Assembly (NCBI GenBank): GCA_965178125.1
Contig: OZ237751.1
Coordinates: 496,001 to 560,000, forward strand
Length of the DNA stretch: 64,000 bases
Direction: 5' to 3'
Origin: Bilabrum cf. latius
Taxonomy: Eukaryota > Bigyra: Bicosoecida > Bigyra > Bicosoecida
The position numbers and the translations under genes were made by a program. The first letter of the stretch is position 1; each line of letters opens with the position of its first letter. The notes beneath the pieces are model-generated. The model was given only the letters and a program-made list of their open reading frames with translations. It made no database searches and was not told where the DNA came from. Positions 11,277 to 23,900 of this stretch are shown piece after piece.

Positions 11277-14200
11277 ATGTTTGGCGGGTTGAAGAGCCGA
11301 ATATGGCTTCATTTCGTTGTGTGTGGTTTGGCTTGGGGGGTTGATCACGCGGCGATCCAACTTCCGGGGACTTCTACACTTCCGCTGCAAGACAGCATTA
11401 CTGCCGCTCAAGCGTCTATTCTGGTGCCTTTTGGGAGCAAGCGGAAGAGTTTTGGTGGAATTTGTAACGGTAAGCAAGTGATCGATTGTCATTGCGCTCG
11501 ACAACCGCTCGTATGCTAGTCTTTTGAGCAAGATGTCGCTTCGCTGTGGACGCAGGGTCTTGGTGGCAGGTGGCAGGAACAGAACACTTGGGAATCGCCA
11601 ACCTAACAGGTAGAGATATGCGAATTCTAAGCGCACAGTCGGCTCGGCTGATTTTCCCGGGACTAAACCAAGGCTGGAATGGGTCGTCGAGGTGCTTCAT
11701 GTTCCGACACCCTTGGCCGGGCGTTCCCGGTGAATCATAGAGCCCATCGAAACTCTAGCGCTGGTCGTGGCCAGATACAGGTCCGTTACGTACAGCCTCA
11801 CAGCCGAGTCTTGCCGGTACCGGTTCTGTTGTGGTGGATGCGGATTCCGTTCCAGCACTCGGTACATTTTCTAGGATGGCGGGTGCGGCCACAGGGCAAA
11901 TGCCACCACCTTCCATAGAGGTCGTATCTCAGGCAAATAGTAGTTTTGGCGCTTTACCGCCTTCTCGAGTAGCCGAGCCGTACACTATCGAGACTTGGTA
12001 TGCGCCTATCCGCACGCAGTACGCGAGCTAGCTTGCTTTCAGGGCTTATAACATGTATGGCGGGACAGTTGGCTACGCGCCGACGAACGTGTACAGTCCG
12101 CTGAACGATTACTAGCACACTATACGAATGACTCTCCTGGGTTAGAGCGCCAGTCGCATGAGAATGTGCCTCTTGCTCAACATGGTGGACTGCCCCAAGT
12201 CGTGGTTCGACCCCGCCTGCTCCCCCATGGACGAGCCCGTGGACCCGACTGACGTGTGCCTGCAGAGCACCGTGTGGCCCATCCAGGGGACGGGATATCC
12301 GGCGCAACGGCAAGAATATGGGAAGGCGCACTTTCCCGCGCAGTGTCCCGTGAAGCCAGATCCGATCTCTCTAGGAATCGATCGTTTGCCGCCGCAGGCC
12401 TGGCTCAGCCCCCGGTATGCGCGCCACAATGTGACGATTCGAGGGGTTGCATCATGCGTAGAGACGTACGTCATTCCGAAACGAAGGCCCTCAGGAATAA
12501 CGTCGGCGTAGGAGACCTCCAAGTGGCACCAGGCTGTGAGCACAGTGTACCCGCCTGGCACCGTTGCCGTGCTGCCGTACGATGCAGATGTGACGATCCG
12601 CGGGGAGACAGCCGACTACGCCTGGCGCGTGAACCGAGGGCATGTGGTGACGATGATGCTGGACACGCCCGCTTCTGAGCTTAAAGGATACGAGTGGAAC
12701 TCCAGCGCACCAAGTGGACCAACGCTGGGAGGAGCGTATCAAGGTCAGGCTGGCCCCAGCATGAAACAAGATATCATTTGCGAGTTTCCACCGTTTATCG
12801 ATACCCCTTAGGTGGGACCAAACAGAGGTAGGCGCGTGCTTCTGGACTCTGCCTCCTGCGTGACCTCACGGTCATGCTCGCCTGACACGGGCAATGCCAC
12901 CAACCGTAAGGACCCGCGCATGGAGCGTGCCATTCGATCGTATGCACTGAGCGATGCAGTACGGGGCCCGTTCCCGACAGCACGTGTGGGCTGCGCAATG
13001 TCGTACGATGTGGACTTCAGTCGGTACCGAAGCGGTTAGCTGCCAGCAGACATGCCGGCTGGTCAGAATGGAGTTGCTACAGCCTTCGGAGGAGAATCAC
13101 AAGCGTATCTCACTGGCGAGAAAACTGATTTCACGCCTGCAACGTCAGGGCGATACATCCCACACGGCTCCAACGCCGAGACGAATAGTACCAAAGGTCA
13201 TCTCAACAGGCGATTCACTAGGCAACAGCAACGTGTAATGTTCAGCTAGGGCTGGGATCCCGCTCCGACGTCGGCAGCTGAGGGAGTAGCCATCGGGCCC
13301 CACGCAGTCTACAGAGGCGTTGTCACCGCCAGGGCATACCCGCCCTTCCCCAACCACACTCTGCCCAACATCACCAACGGGCAATGGACGCCATACAGGA
13401 CCAACGTGTACGGGTACTTCCAGGGCCGGGCCGCCGTGATGGCCGTGTGCGATGACCCGGATCACATCCCTGTGGATGCAGGCGTGGAGGCCCGTCTGGC
13501 ATCAGGAGGGGCAGGCCCTGGCTCTAGCTGGTCGATGGCCAGCAGCATCACGCGAGTGTGGTACTCGTACTGGCTGGGCTTCCCGTCGCTGGCGGCGGAT
13601 GGGGAGCTGTACGATGTGGGTCGGCTTGGGTATGCGCCTGCGCGCGGGGAGCTGCGCATGATGCATGGCAGTGCATCGGGGCCATCGTACAGCGCTGCGA
13701 GCGGGTACAGGGACGTGGTGCCTGGTCTGGCGTGCGTGTCGGACGCCGTGTCGCTGGGCGTGCGTCCGGGGCAGTACGGTCTGGCATGGTCTCAGCGCTT
13801 GCGGGGCAGCCGAGCGACGATGTGGTTCGACTTGGTGTTTGACCGGAACCGGTGGCCCGCGGCTCAGTCATGGGGAGATTATTTCGTGTTGCAAGCGCCC
13901 GGGCTGGACTATCCATCGCCGTCAGTGGAGCAGGTGCGGTGGCTGGAGGCCGATGTGCTGGACGACCTGAAGGACCTGGCGGGCGAGGGCAATGAGGATT
14001 TTGTTCGTGTTTGGGGTGTCGATGTGGTAGATGTGGTCGCGTCTGCCCCGGAGCCTCCACCGGCCAACGCGACTCTGGATGTGGGCACGCTGTGGATGCG
14101 GGTGAGCATGCAGGTGGAGGTGGGGACATCCACCTCGGAGCACCCGACTCAGGTGCCGGGACTGGGCGGGCTGCGCACGATGACGGCGGGGTCTGTGGCT

Positions 14201-15721
14201 CAGCGGGTATCGGCTGTGCTGCGTGGACAGCGTCCAGGTGCGTTGGCGGGCACGTGGACTTTGGCAGTGGATGAGTCGAGCGTGCGTTATCGTGTGTCGC
14301 TTCCGTGTCTTGGGTATGCGGGGGTGACTCGGTCAGTGGATTGCGAGTTGTCATGGTCTGAGTGGGTGTCTCGCGGTGCGACGTGGGCTCAGATCATTTT
14401 CGTAGTGCTACTCATGTCTCTCAAGTGTGCTTAGTTCGTATACTTGGTTGGTACGTAGGGGTGCTGTAGTAAAATGTACCTTTCGCGTATGGAAGGCTTT
14501 GGCGTGTACTTGTTGGTTCTGCAGGCTTTCGTAAAGGAGTGCCTTATGTGGACCGCCGTGTTCGCCCTCCGATAGGCAAGCCTTGATATACAAGGTGACC
14601 TGTTGGTCATTATTCTTGCCGGTATGATCAACCTCAGGTTAGCTCTAACGGTGTGCTTCAGTGCAGATCTCGGCGGGGTGCGACCGGATACAAGAAGCCT
14701 CTCAATCGACCAGAGCGTTGAAAACCGTACATCGCTGGTATAGGGGGAGCCGACTCAATCTGCTGGAAGGCGAACCAGCACGGCTTCAAAGCAGACCATC
14801 TGGGCGCGGTAGCCGCGTATCAGCAAGGAGCATCCAGGGGCCGTGCAAGCTCACAGGGCACCAGAGTTTGTAGCCGGTCCAACATGGGACGATCCGATGA
14901 GTCGCGAGTAGTTGCATCAAGTCACGCCGCGCACGACTATGGGAGCTGGAGAGCCGTTTGATCGGCAGCAGAACAATACTTCGCTCGGCCCCTCGTCTGA
15001 TTTTGCTGCGTTTAGTGTCCTGTCTCCAGGCTAGCACCCCTCCCGCGAGACGCAGGCGCTGCTGGGACTGGTGTCAAGGATGTCCCGAACGTCGCCCAGC
15101 CAGCTCTCTCTCATTCGAGCCTCCTCTGTTCTGGTCTGGGAGGCCCAGCTTCTCCTGCTTAGCGATGGTTGCTGCAAAATTTCAAGATCTGATCGCCCCA
15201 GTCGCTTGCAGAAGCACCTCCTCGGGACTGGCACAGACAGCTAGAGCGTTGGAGATGGCATTGATTAGACAGAGGGCGAGCCATGGACGGAGATGGGAGG
15301 CAGGTATGGGGCGGATGACGGCATGGAGACACTGGACGAACTGCCAGACCACCCCCACGGCTCCACCCAGGGCCAGGGCTCCAAGGCAGCCAGCGAGCCT
15401 GAGTCAGCCCCGGTGCCTTCTCGCCGGCGGCATGGCGAGTCCAGATGGTCTGAAGCCTGGCGCCACGTGAGACGCATCGGCGCATGGCTGCATGCAGCTG
15501 AGGGCATTCTGCTGGCCGTAGTGCTGGTGTGGTCGGGGGCATGCATAGGGGGCGTGTGTCCGTGGGGCGCGTGCTCGTGGACGCATCCCGGGGCGGATGT
15601 GGAGGGCATGCCGGGGCAGCTGCTGTCTTGGCAGCGAGTGCAGGCTGCCGGCGTGGCGTGGTTGGGCTGCTTGGTGTCAGTGGTAATGTCTATAATTGAG
15701 ATGGTAGTTGTTGTTGCTTGA
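11277..15721 (+). CDS. Surface-family copy A: secreted/membrane protein of unknown family
   Basis: CDS is join(11277..11469, 11556..15721), 1,452 residues, ending in TGA with 18 in-frame TAGs. Exon 1 encodes a signal peptide (hydrophobic LHFVVCGLAWGV) and ends after Ile-Cys-Asn; the phase-1 intron and following Gly-Ser-Trp are conserved in copies B-E. The ectodomain carries CPKSWFDPACSPMDEPVDPT (about residue 276), TVYPPGTVAVLPYDAD, MSYDVDFSRYRSG, PNHTLPNITNGQW, YFQGRAAVMAVCDDPDHIPV and PGLDYPSPS, with Asn-X-Thr sites that suggest an extracellular location. Hydrophobic segments follow at about 1009-1085, then a hydrophilic linker, then two C-terminal hydrophobic segments (EGILLAVVLVWSGACIGG; VAWLGCLVSVVMSIIEM). 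No known family is recognised. Copy A shares near-identical DNA with B and C across 13291-14392, but its 14393-15220 segment is unrelated to theirs. Confidence 0.75.
11470..11555 (+). other. Intron of copy A (86 bp)
   Basis: Donor AACG|GTAAGC and acceptor GACGCAG|GGTCTTGG. Phase 1. It restores the signal-peptide exon to the long frame and matches the intron position in copies B-E. Confidence 0.8.
13291..14392 (+). repeat. Near-identical 1.1-kb block shared by copies A, B and C
   Basis: Copy A 13291-14392 is almost identical to copy B about 22856-23952 and copy C about 29849-30950 (opposite strand). Only two short divergent islands interrupt it, at about 13869-13893 and 13993-14043. The sub-block 13318-13690 is also nearly identical in D (50736-51115) and E (55369-55748). 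The flanks diverge abruptly, which argues for gene conversion rather than uniform divergence. Confidence 0.85.
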
Positions 15722-16217
15722 AAACGTGCAACGACTCAATGAATATGTTCGTTTTGACTAGGTCTACTGCACACAGCTCGACATCCCGCCGGCGACGGAT
15801 CCGGAGTCCACTGCGACCAATGCGACCTAAAGCTACATCCGAATGATGCAATAAACAGGATCTGGGCACGGAAAGTGATGGCATGCACATGCACCATATT
15901 TATAGTTTGTATGTGGTGTTTCCCTGTGCAATTAGTTTCTTGTAGTGAACTATCGGATGCAGTCCAGGCGGCGGACCCAGCGATACTAATAATAGACGGG
16001 ATCGATGGGTGCTTCAGTATCTCGGTTTCAAGCGCAAGGAGAGGCTGACAAGAGTCCCGGGTCCTGTTCTAGATTTTGTGAGAAGCGCAGCTCATTTTAC
16101 TGAAGCGCAGGTTTTGCATGGCCTCAAACGTCTTATGTACTGATTATCTAACATATATGTCCGAATGATGCAAATCGATTGATACCTCAACGGAGTTCTG
16201 GACCCTCTCAGATTGGA
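15722..16217. other. Intergenic: AT-richer gap with a short ORF
   Basis: Between copy A and the mobile-element ORF. An AATAAA at 15850-15855 could serve as a poly(A) signal for copy A. TCCGAATGATGCAA occurs at about 15839 and again at about 16159. One + frame is open from about 15947 to TGA near 16141 and reads protein-like (RWVLQYLGFKRKERLTRV..., no TAG); it could be an upstream exon of the next gene or chance. I see no clear terminal inverted repeat. Confidence 0.4.
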
Positions 16218-19200
16218 ATGAAATTTGAAAGGTCATAGGTCACAGTGTAGGCTATCCGAGGACTTCCGGAAAAAAGTAAATACTACTTAATCGAAAGGTG
16301 GCACGGTGGTAGCCCGAAAGTGGCCGAGCAGCAAGTTTTCAAGCTGGCGTCGGTGCGCCCGGCCCCAGATTCCATTTTGACTGTCAACTTACGTACGAAT
16401 CGCGGGCTCAAGAAAGGAATAGTTTTGCCGAAGAGTATGATCACAGCCCTGAAAATACCTGAACCACGTGCTGTGATCGATGGTAAAAAACGAGCTAGGG
16501 TAGGCCCGGATGCAGGGCGCCAAGGCCCCGACGAAGCTGCAATGGAGGAACGACTGCGAGAGAAACTGCAGGGTTACCAGGGCGGGCCTCCCAGGGACGA
16601 ATCGTGTAAGCTAGAACCGTAGGATTACGTTCTTGTGTAGCTGCAGCAGATTCAGGAATTTGCCGTTGCTTTTGCCGTGCGCGTGCTTGCAGCTGCAGCT
16701 GGACTGCTGATCAGCGATAAGCGACTTGCAGACATCCTCAAGGAAATGTCTGACCCGCAGATTATGCAGTGGTCTGTAAGGTAGAATCGATCGAGTAGTA
16801 CGTCGTCGTGGTACAATAGGTTCGCCTCCGACAGCCCCTTCGGCACAATTTCCTTTGCGCAAGGCTCGCAAGCAAGTGCCTCTGGCCGGAACCGGGGCAC
16901 GGATAAGGGCAAAGTTAGGTTCGCGCAGCACCTGCAATTGTCAGGTGCGAGCTACATGTTGTATCAGTCCATGAGAGAATCGAACGTTGGATGTATTATG
17001 GCGATTAGTCGAGAGACTTGGAAGGCAGCATCCAAGGCAGTCGAGAAGGTTGCACTGAAGCTGTTGTCAGCGCGCATGAAGGAGAACCGCGAGCAAATTA
17101 AGAGAGAGGTGGCCCGACGGCGAGCCAAAAATCCGTATCTCAAGATACCGGTCTTTTTTGCCACTGATGGAGCCTGGTAGTACAAGGCGAAGATGAAGAG
17201 CTCTCGGGGCGTAGTGCTATTCATGGCCCGGTCTAGCATCGAGTGCGAGTGGAAGCTGGTGGCGATAGCCTTTTTGAAGATGATCAATACTGCAGCCAAG
17301 ATGAAGCAGGTAAGATTTGAAGTGTATCAGGACCTGGCCGATGTTCCCGAAGAGGACCGCGCAGCTGCCCTAGAGCACGGCATGCGAGCAAGGTTCCCCC
17401 TCGAGGACGGACACGCCCGCAATGCGTACGAGCACATGGGACTCGGCGAGTACTTGACACAATTTGAGATGCTGGCAAATTCATAGGCAGGGGAGACCAT
17501 GGCTCACCGATTGATGGCGTAGTACCTTGTTGGTTTTGCTTTGTTTGTCAGAGCAGACGGGTTGGGGTGCGCCCACGACGGTGATTGTGGGAGCGTCAAC
17601 GCGATCAAAGCTGTTTGTGAAATCAATAGCTTCCCTTTTTACCGCTCATTGGATGTTTTCCATGTGTTCAGGGTTTGGCTTAGAGAAGTACTGTCGCACG
17701 ACGTGGTAAAGCAGCTGCAGGAGTCCCAGCCTGTTCCAATGGCGTTCAGCATGCTGCTGCGCGGCGCCGAAAAATTGGACAAAGAGGTGTTGGGGCAGCT
17801 CGCTCCTATTCCAGATTCAGTTCTACTCCCGGCGAATGAATGTGGCGAGCGAGTGCCTGTGTACTTCGTGTCACCATGGACCGACATGCCAGTGACTGCC
17901 TTTGTCAAGGTTGGGCTGGATGGATCGATTACAGCCAACCAACTGCTCAAAGCGTTGAATACCGCCTGCCCAAGAGCAATGATGCCGTCCATGAAGCAGC
18001 TATAGGATGCAGGTTTCTTCTGCGTAGCCAACCAGGTGCGCAGGTACGGCGAGGTGTCACCGCCGATGAGCATGGATGAGGACACTCACAAGTACACCAG
18101 CGGTGGCGTGCAGATGTTGTCATCAGTGACTCAACACTCAGGCATTACGAGTTTCCTTGCGTCAGCCATGGCTTGGAGGCAGGTTTGTGAGAATGCCGGG
18201 TCGAACTACAGCGATTGGGAGCAAGTGGACGCTGAGGCGCGGGGCGCTACCGCTAACCTGAACATCCTCCAGATCAACAATGTCTACCGCCAGCTGCAGG
18301 CGAATGGGACAAAAGTTCATGCGCAAGCCGAGAATCTGTTGAAGCGGGGCAGCTCGGACTTGCATGTTAACATGGCAATGCGTCTAATGGCGCTTGTAGT
18401 GTAGTGGTTCGAAAACGGCTGGGAGCTTAGCGGATGTGAGGACATTGATGCCCATATGGGTTCCCGAATCGCCGGGAGTGCAGACGTCATACTATGCTCC
18501 CGTGCAGATCCTACCAACCATGCCATTGTGGATTTTAAGCACTGGATGTACTGCAAAACCAGCCGCATGCAGGGGTCCCTCTTTGGTGGGCCCCTTGTGG
18601 GGCAGGGGAGCAAGCTGGCCGGCGCGCAGATGTAGTGCGCAACGTACGGCGCCATTCGTGCCAAGAAGTACCCTGGCAAGTTCAGATTGACCAACGTTCA
18701 AATTGTCCCGCTACATGAAAGCCAGGCTGTCATGGTACAGAAGTTCCGCGAGTGTCTCGGGCTGGATGTTGCTGCTGCTGGTGTGCCACAACCGGTACCA
18801 CTGGCAGCACCATCTGCAGCATCTTCATCATCAAGTTCGTCTGCAGCTAGTTCGCGTCCTTAGCGAATGAGGAAGCCTAGCCCCCGCGGATAGGCAAGCA
18901 TGGATTCTGGTGATGATCACACTTCTTGGGGGGGCAGTGGCGCTGGCTCGTCGATGAACGGCGGGGTTGCTCAACCAGGGCACGACGATGCGGATGCTGA
19001 GCGATGCAGACGCAAGTCCCAGCTGAATGAGATGCTAGGACGCATGTTGAACGTTACAGCGTTACCAAAACCCGCAGTGGTGTGCAAATTAGACGAGTTC
19101 GACATCGAAGCAGCGGAGCTCCCTCGAGGCATGTGCTACTATGCTCCCGGCAGGATCGTGTCAATGATGAAAGATGGAAAGTGTGCGGACGCTACAGTAT

Positions 19201-20738
19201 GGAAAGGGTCTATTCTGGATGCTGGGCATGCAATTTTGCAAGAACGTGAGCAAGTGCTGGCTCTGATCGGTAAGTGCATGCGAGCTGTGCAGTTCACTCA
19301 GGCAGAGATTGACGACGTACTCAATGGCAAACGTAGCCTACTAGAGGTTGCTAGGTCTGCTGTTACGGCTGCTAGAGCACCGCGGATAGAGAAGCGACGC
19401 TAGCTGTTTGAAAGTTGTCGTTCTCGGTCTACTCCACCGAAGGAGCGGGCAGCGACGGTTGAGCAGCCAGGCATGGTCGCTAGCGTGGGCATTACATTAA
19501 CCGAACGTTTTGGTATCAAAACTGCTGTGACCAGCCCTTCTATGCATCAGTAGAGCCCCTAGAGCTCTAGCGCAAGCTCTTCAGCCGCGAGTTCGGCCTC
19601 GCGACCAGCGGACGCTGGACAGTTAGCTATGGTAGATCATGACGATGGAGACGATAGCAGCAGCGATTTATCGTCAGATGCGCCCTCTGATGCAGATTTA
19701 GAACCCAATGTAGCTAGGCTAGGTTAGATCGAGTTGGATATCGATTCGGACGAAGAATGGGGCTTTGAGTCTGGTGATCTTGAGGACGCTCTGCAGCAGG
19801 CGTCGGAGACTCCCGAGCTCGTGTCCAAAGCGATCAGCAGCTTGGCCTGCTCAAAGGACTATGACATAACCAGAGAAGCCATCGCCGCCCCGTCCCTGGA
19901 TACAGCGCAAAAACTGCTGAAAAGCATCTGTACCATGATCGGGAAGAAGGCAGGCAGGAAGCCCACGTAGGATGTGGCCAAGCGGGAGTGGGAGGGAAGG
20001 CTGCACCGCGGCATGAGCAACGCCCGTACGGTGGCTCTAGCTGGTGTCATCAGGTGTAATGGTCAGGCTAACATGGATGACACTCAACGAGAAGCAGTAG
20101 TGGTGCTCTGGCGCGTAGTGTTGACTTGTGCCATCGAGCACTGGTGCGGCCACCATAGCCTCTGTTGCCTGGTGCATGACGCGAAGCACGGAGATCGCTG
20201 CTAGCACGCAACTTCGATCGTGTACAAGCCGTAGTAGCCTTCATACACTGGACCAGGGCTTATGGCCAGTGTTGAGAGCTCTCTGCTGAGCCGCTCGACC
20301 ACGGATGTGGTGGCCATGGCCGATCCGAACAACTCAACTACCTGTGAGCAGCTCAACAAGCAGTCTCATCGCTACAGTGCCCGAACAGACAATCATCAGG
20401 ATAGTTACTACGTGTCTTCGTCATTGGCGTACCTGTGCCAGGTGTTTCCTAGGTTTCGCGAGGAGGCCTTGAGGAGCTGTGAGCTGAAGTTGCCGACATC
20501 ACCAGTTTCAGAGGCTGCTTCACGACAAATTGAGCAACAGAAGCGACGACATGCAGTTTATTCTGTGTCACGTCATGCCCGTAGCTTGGAGTATGCTCGG
20601 GAGAAGTCGAACAACCTCGTTACATCGTGTTTGAGCCGCGGAGACTATGGCACGCTTGGTCGAGCAGACCAAGACAGTCACGCGACCTTCTCCGCAGCCA
20701 TGGTCGTTTTGATGGAGGTACTTAATAGATTGAAGTGA
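16218..20738 (+). mobile_element. Mobile-element ORF: RNase H-fold (Mutator-like) transposase candidate with embedded PD-(D/E)XK-like nuclease module
   Basis: A single frame from ATG 16218 (first ATG after TAA 16149) to TGA, 1,506 residues, with about 21 TAGs. ISRETWKAASKAVEKVALKL followed by KIPVFFATDGAWQYKAK resembles the entry to the RNase H-like catalytic domain of Mutator-like transposases, whose motif is DG.WQ; the Gln there is a TAG (17178). HDGDCGSVNAIKAV and SLDVFHVFRVWLREVL fit the second acidic region, and HWCGHHSLC plus STTCEQLNKQSHR near the C-terminus fit the last, with Glu as candidate third catalytic residue. Between them (about 18430-18720) GSADVILCS, AIVDFKHW and QCATYGAI look like the D...DxK...QxxxY signature of RecB/YqaJ-type nucleases; that motif Gln is TAG 18633. 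The start is uncertain and no terminal repeats were found by eye. It could also be a domesticated element. Confidence 0.55.
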
Positions 20739-20921
20739 ACCTGGTCCTTTTTAAGTGCCACTGAAGTGTCGCAAATATGGAATAATATGAGGAAATTCGT
20801 GCACTGCCTAGTTTTCAAAATTTGTTTGGTAAATACCTGCATCACTACGATGCATGGTATAAAACTATACATTCAATACATTTGACCCGGGCGGTTGGTC
20901 TGATTGGGATTAAATGGCCGC
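20739..20921. other. Intergenic gap between mobile-element ORF and copy B
   Basis: AT-richer 183 bp with no recognisable feature. It may hold the promoter, or an unrecognised first exon, of copy B. Confidence 0.3.
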
Positions 20922-23900
20922 ATGGGCGGGCGGATTTGTATCGGGCTGTCGCCGAAAAGTGCGGTTCCGGCGTAGTGCCTCGGACTCCGTACGTCCAGCA
21001 TGTCAAGAAAAATTAGTTATACTTGCAACGGTGAGGGACAATTGAGCATTCTTCTAGGAAACTATTTGGATTCATCTTGCTTGCTCTTGTCATGCCATCA
21101 CAAGCAACGGCAACGCCTACAAGTCTCCCAGGTAGTTGGCTTCAGTCGGAAGGCCCTGACAGGCTTGGAATAGTTCAACCCAGCAGACGAAGTACAAGAA
21201 TTCTGAATTCGACGGATGCTTCATTCGGACCTGAGAGAAGCGCGAGCTGGAATGGGAGTTCGAGGTGCTTCCTGTTCCCGCACCCGTGGACCGGTCTAGC
21301 TGGAGAAGTATCAAGCCCGTCTCCGCATTAGCACTGGACATGGCCTGTCGGTCCTGCTACGAAACCGGCGTAGCCAGGCAGCGTCAGAATAGCGCTACGA
21401 CGTGAATCTACGATTCCAACGCTTGGCACGTTCTGGAGGATGGCAGGGGCCTCCACGGGCCAGATGCCTCCTACTAGTCTGGGCGTGATTCCGCAGGACA
21501 AGCGCAGCATGGGCGTGCTGCCGCCCAGTCGGACCGTGGAACCGTTCACCGTAGAGACGTGGTTTGCCCCAATCAACACGCTATACGCGAGCAGCCTAGC
21601 TTAGACTCAGATGTGGATGTACTCAGGCACTCGTGGCTACGCAAACACCGATGTATTCAGTCCAATAGACTTGGCTCCGACAGACTTCAGAATGGCATAT
21701 ATGGGGCGAAATTAGGGCACCTTGTTCAGTTGCACGTACATGGTGTTTACCGACTGCCCCAAGTCGTGGTTCGACCCCGCCTGCTCCCCCATGGACCAGC
21801 CCGTGGACCCAACTGACGTGTGCCTGCAGAGCACCGTGTGGCCCATTCAGGGGACTGGACACCCAGCCGAAACCAAGATGGAAGTTCCAGGCAAGTTGGT
21901 GGACACTGCTACGTTGGCCACCTCCAGCAATTGTATTGGAAAACCTACACCGCTGAACGTTAGCATAGATAGGCTGCCGTCGCTTGGATCTACCAGCCAC
22001 CAGTATGTGGATTTCAATGTCTCAATACGGGGCACGGCAGCTTGTGTTGCATCTGACGCCGATCCAACGAAGCGCGGGGGAGGGTTACATGCTGCACAAG
22101 AGACCTCCAAGTGGCACCAGGCTGTGAGCACAGTGTACCCGCCTGGCACCGTTGCCGTGCTGCCGTACGATGCAGATGTGACGATCCGCGGGGAGACAGC
22201 CGACTACGCCTGGCGCGTGAACCGAGGGCATGTGGTGACGATGATGCTTGACACACCCGCCTCATATCTGCAAGGATACAGCAACACTCCTAGTCTTGGA
22301 CCATCGGGAGGACAGACTAGGCCAAGCTTCAAGACGGACCTGATGTGCGATTTCCCTTACCCTATCAGCACTAAACACATCTTCTCCCGTCGTAGCAGAC
22401 GCGTGCTTCTGGACTCTGCCTCCTGCGTGGCCTCACGGTCATGCTCGCCTGACACGGGCAATGCCACCAACCGTAAGGACCCGCGCATGGAGCGGGCCAT
22501 TCGATCGTATGCACTGAGCGATGCAGTACGGGGCCCGTTCCCGACAGCACGTGTGGGCTGCGCGATGTCGTACGATGTGGACTTCAGTCGGTACCGAAGC
22601 GCGTTGCTTCCTATGGACATGCCGGCCGGTCAGAATGGAGTTGCTACAGCCTTTGGAGGCTCATCACTTGCATACCGGTCGGAACAGCGAACGATAGTCC
22701 CAGCCTAGCGTGGACGGTACAATCCTTCATACCATCACCAATCTGGCACCGACTTTACAAACCAACGGACAGCTAGATTGCATGCACATTCACGCTCCAT
22801 GGGTACTGAGACCAAATGGAGCCAAGTTCCAACAGATGCTGACCCCGGTATTGCCATCGGGCCCCACGCAGTCTACAGAGGCGTCGTCACTGCCAGGGCA
22901 TACCCGCCCTTCCCCAACCACACTCTGCCCAACATCACCAACGGGCAATGGACGCCATACAGGACCAACGTGTATGGGTACTTCCAGGGCCGAGCCGCCG
23001 TGATGGCCGTGTGCGATGACCCGGATCACATCCCTGTGGATGCAGGCGTGGAGGCCCGGCTGGCATCAGGAGGGGCAGACTCTGGCTCTGGCTGGTCGAT
23101 GGCCAGCAGCATCACGCGAGTGTGGTACTCGTACTGGCTGGGCTTCCCGTCGCTGGCGGCGGATGGGGAGCTGTACGATGTGGGTCGGCTTGGGTATGCG
23201 CCTGCGCGCGGGGAGCTGCGCATGATGCATGGCAGTGCATCGGGGCCATCGTACAGCACTGCGAGCGGGTACAGGGACGTGGCGCCTGGTCTGGCGTGCA
23301 TGTCGGACGCTGTGTCGCTGGGCGTGCGTCCGGGGCAGTACGGTCTGGCATGGTCTCAGCGCTTGCGGGGCAGCCGAGCGACGATGTGGTTCGACTTGGT
23401 GTTTGACCGGAACCGGTGGCCCGCGGCTCAGTCGTGGGGTGGTGGATATGTGAGATAGGCGCCCGGGCTGGACTATCCATCGCCGTCAGTGGAGCAGGTG
23501 CGGTGGCTGGAGGCCGATGTGCTGGATGACCTGAAGGACCTGGCGGGCGAGGGTAATGAGGATACGGTACGGCGATGGGCCGTGCGTGTGGTGGACGTGG
23601 ATGCGTCTGCCCCGGAGCCTCCACCGGCCAACGCGACTCTGGATGTGGGCACGCTGTGGATGCGGGTGAGCATGCAGGTGGAGGTGGGGACATCCACCTC
23701 GGAGCACCCGACTCAGGTGCCGGGACTGGGCGGGCTGCGCACAATGACGGCGGGGTCTGTGGCTCAGCGGGTATCGGCTGTGCTGCGCGGACAGCGTCCA
23801 GGTGCGTTGGCGGGCACGTGGACTTTGGCAGTGGATGAGTCGAGCGTGCGTTATCGTGTGTCGCTTCCGTGTCTTGGGTATGCGGGGGTGACTTGGTCAG

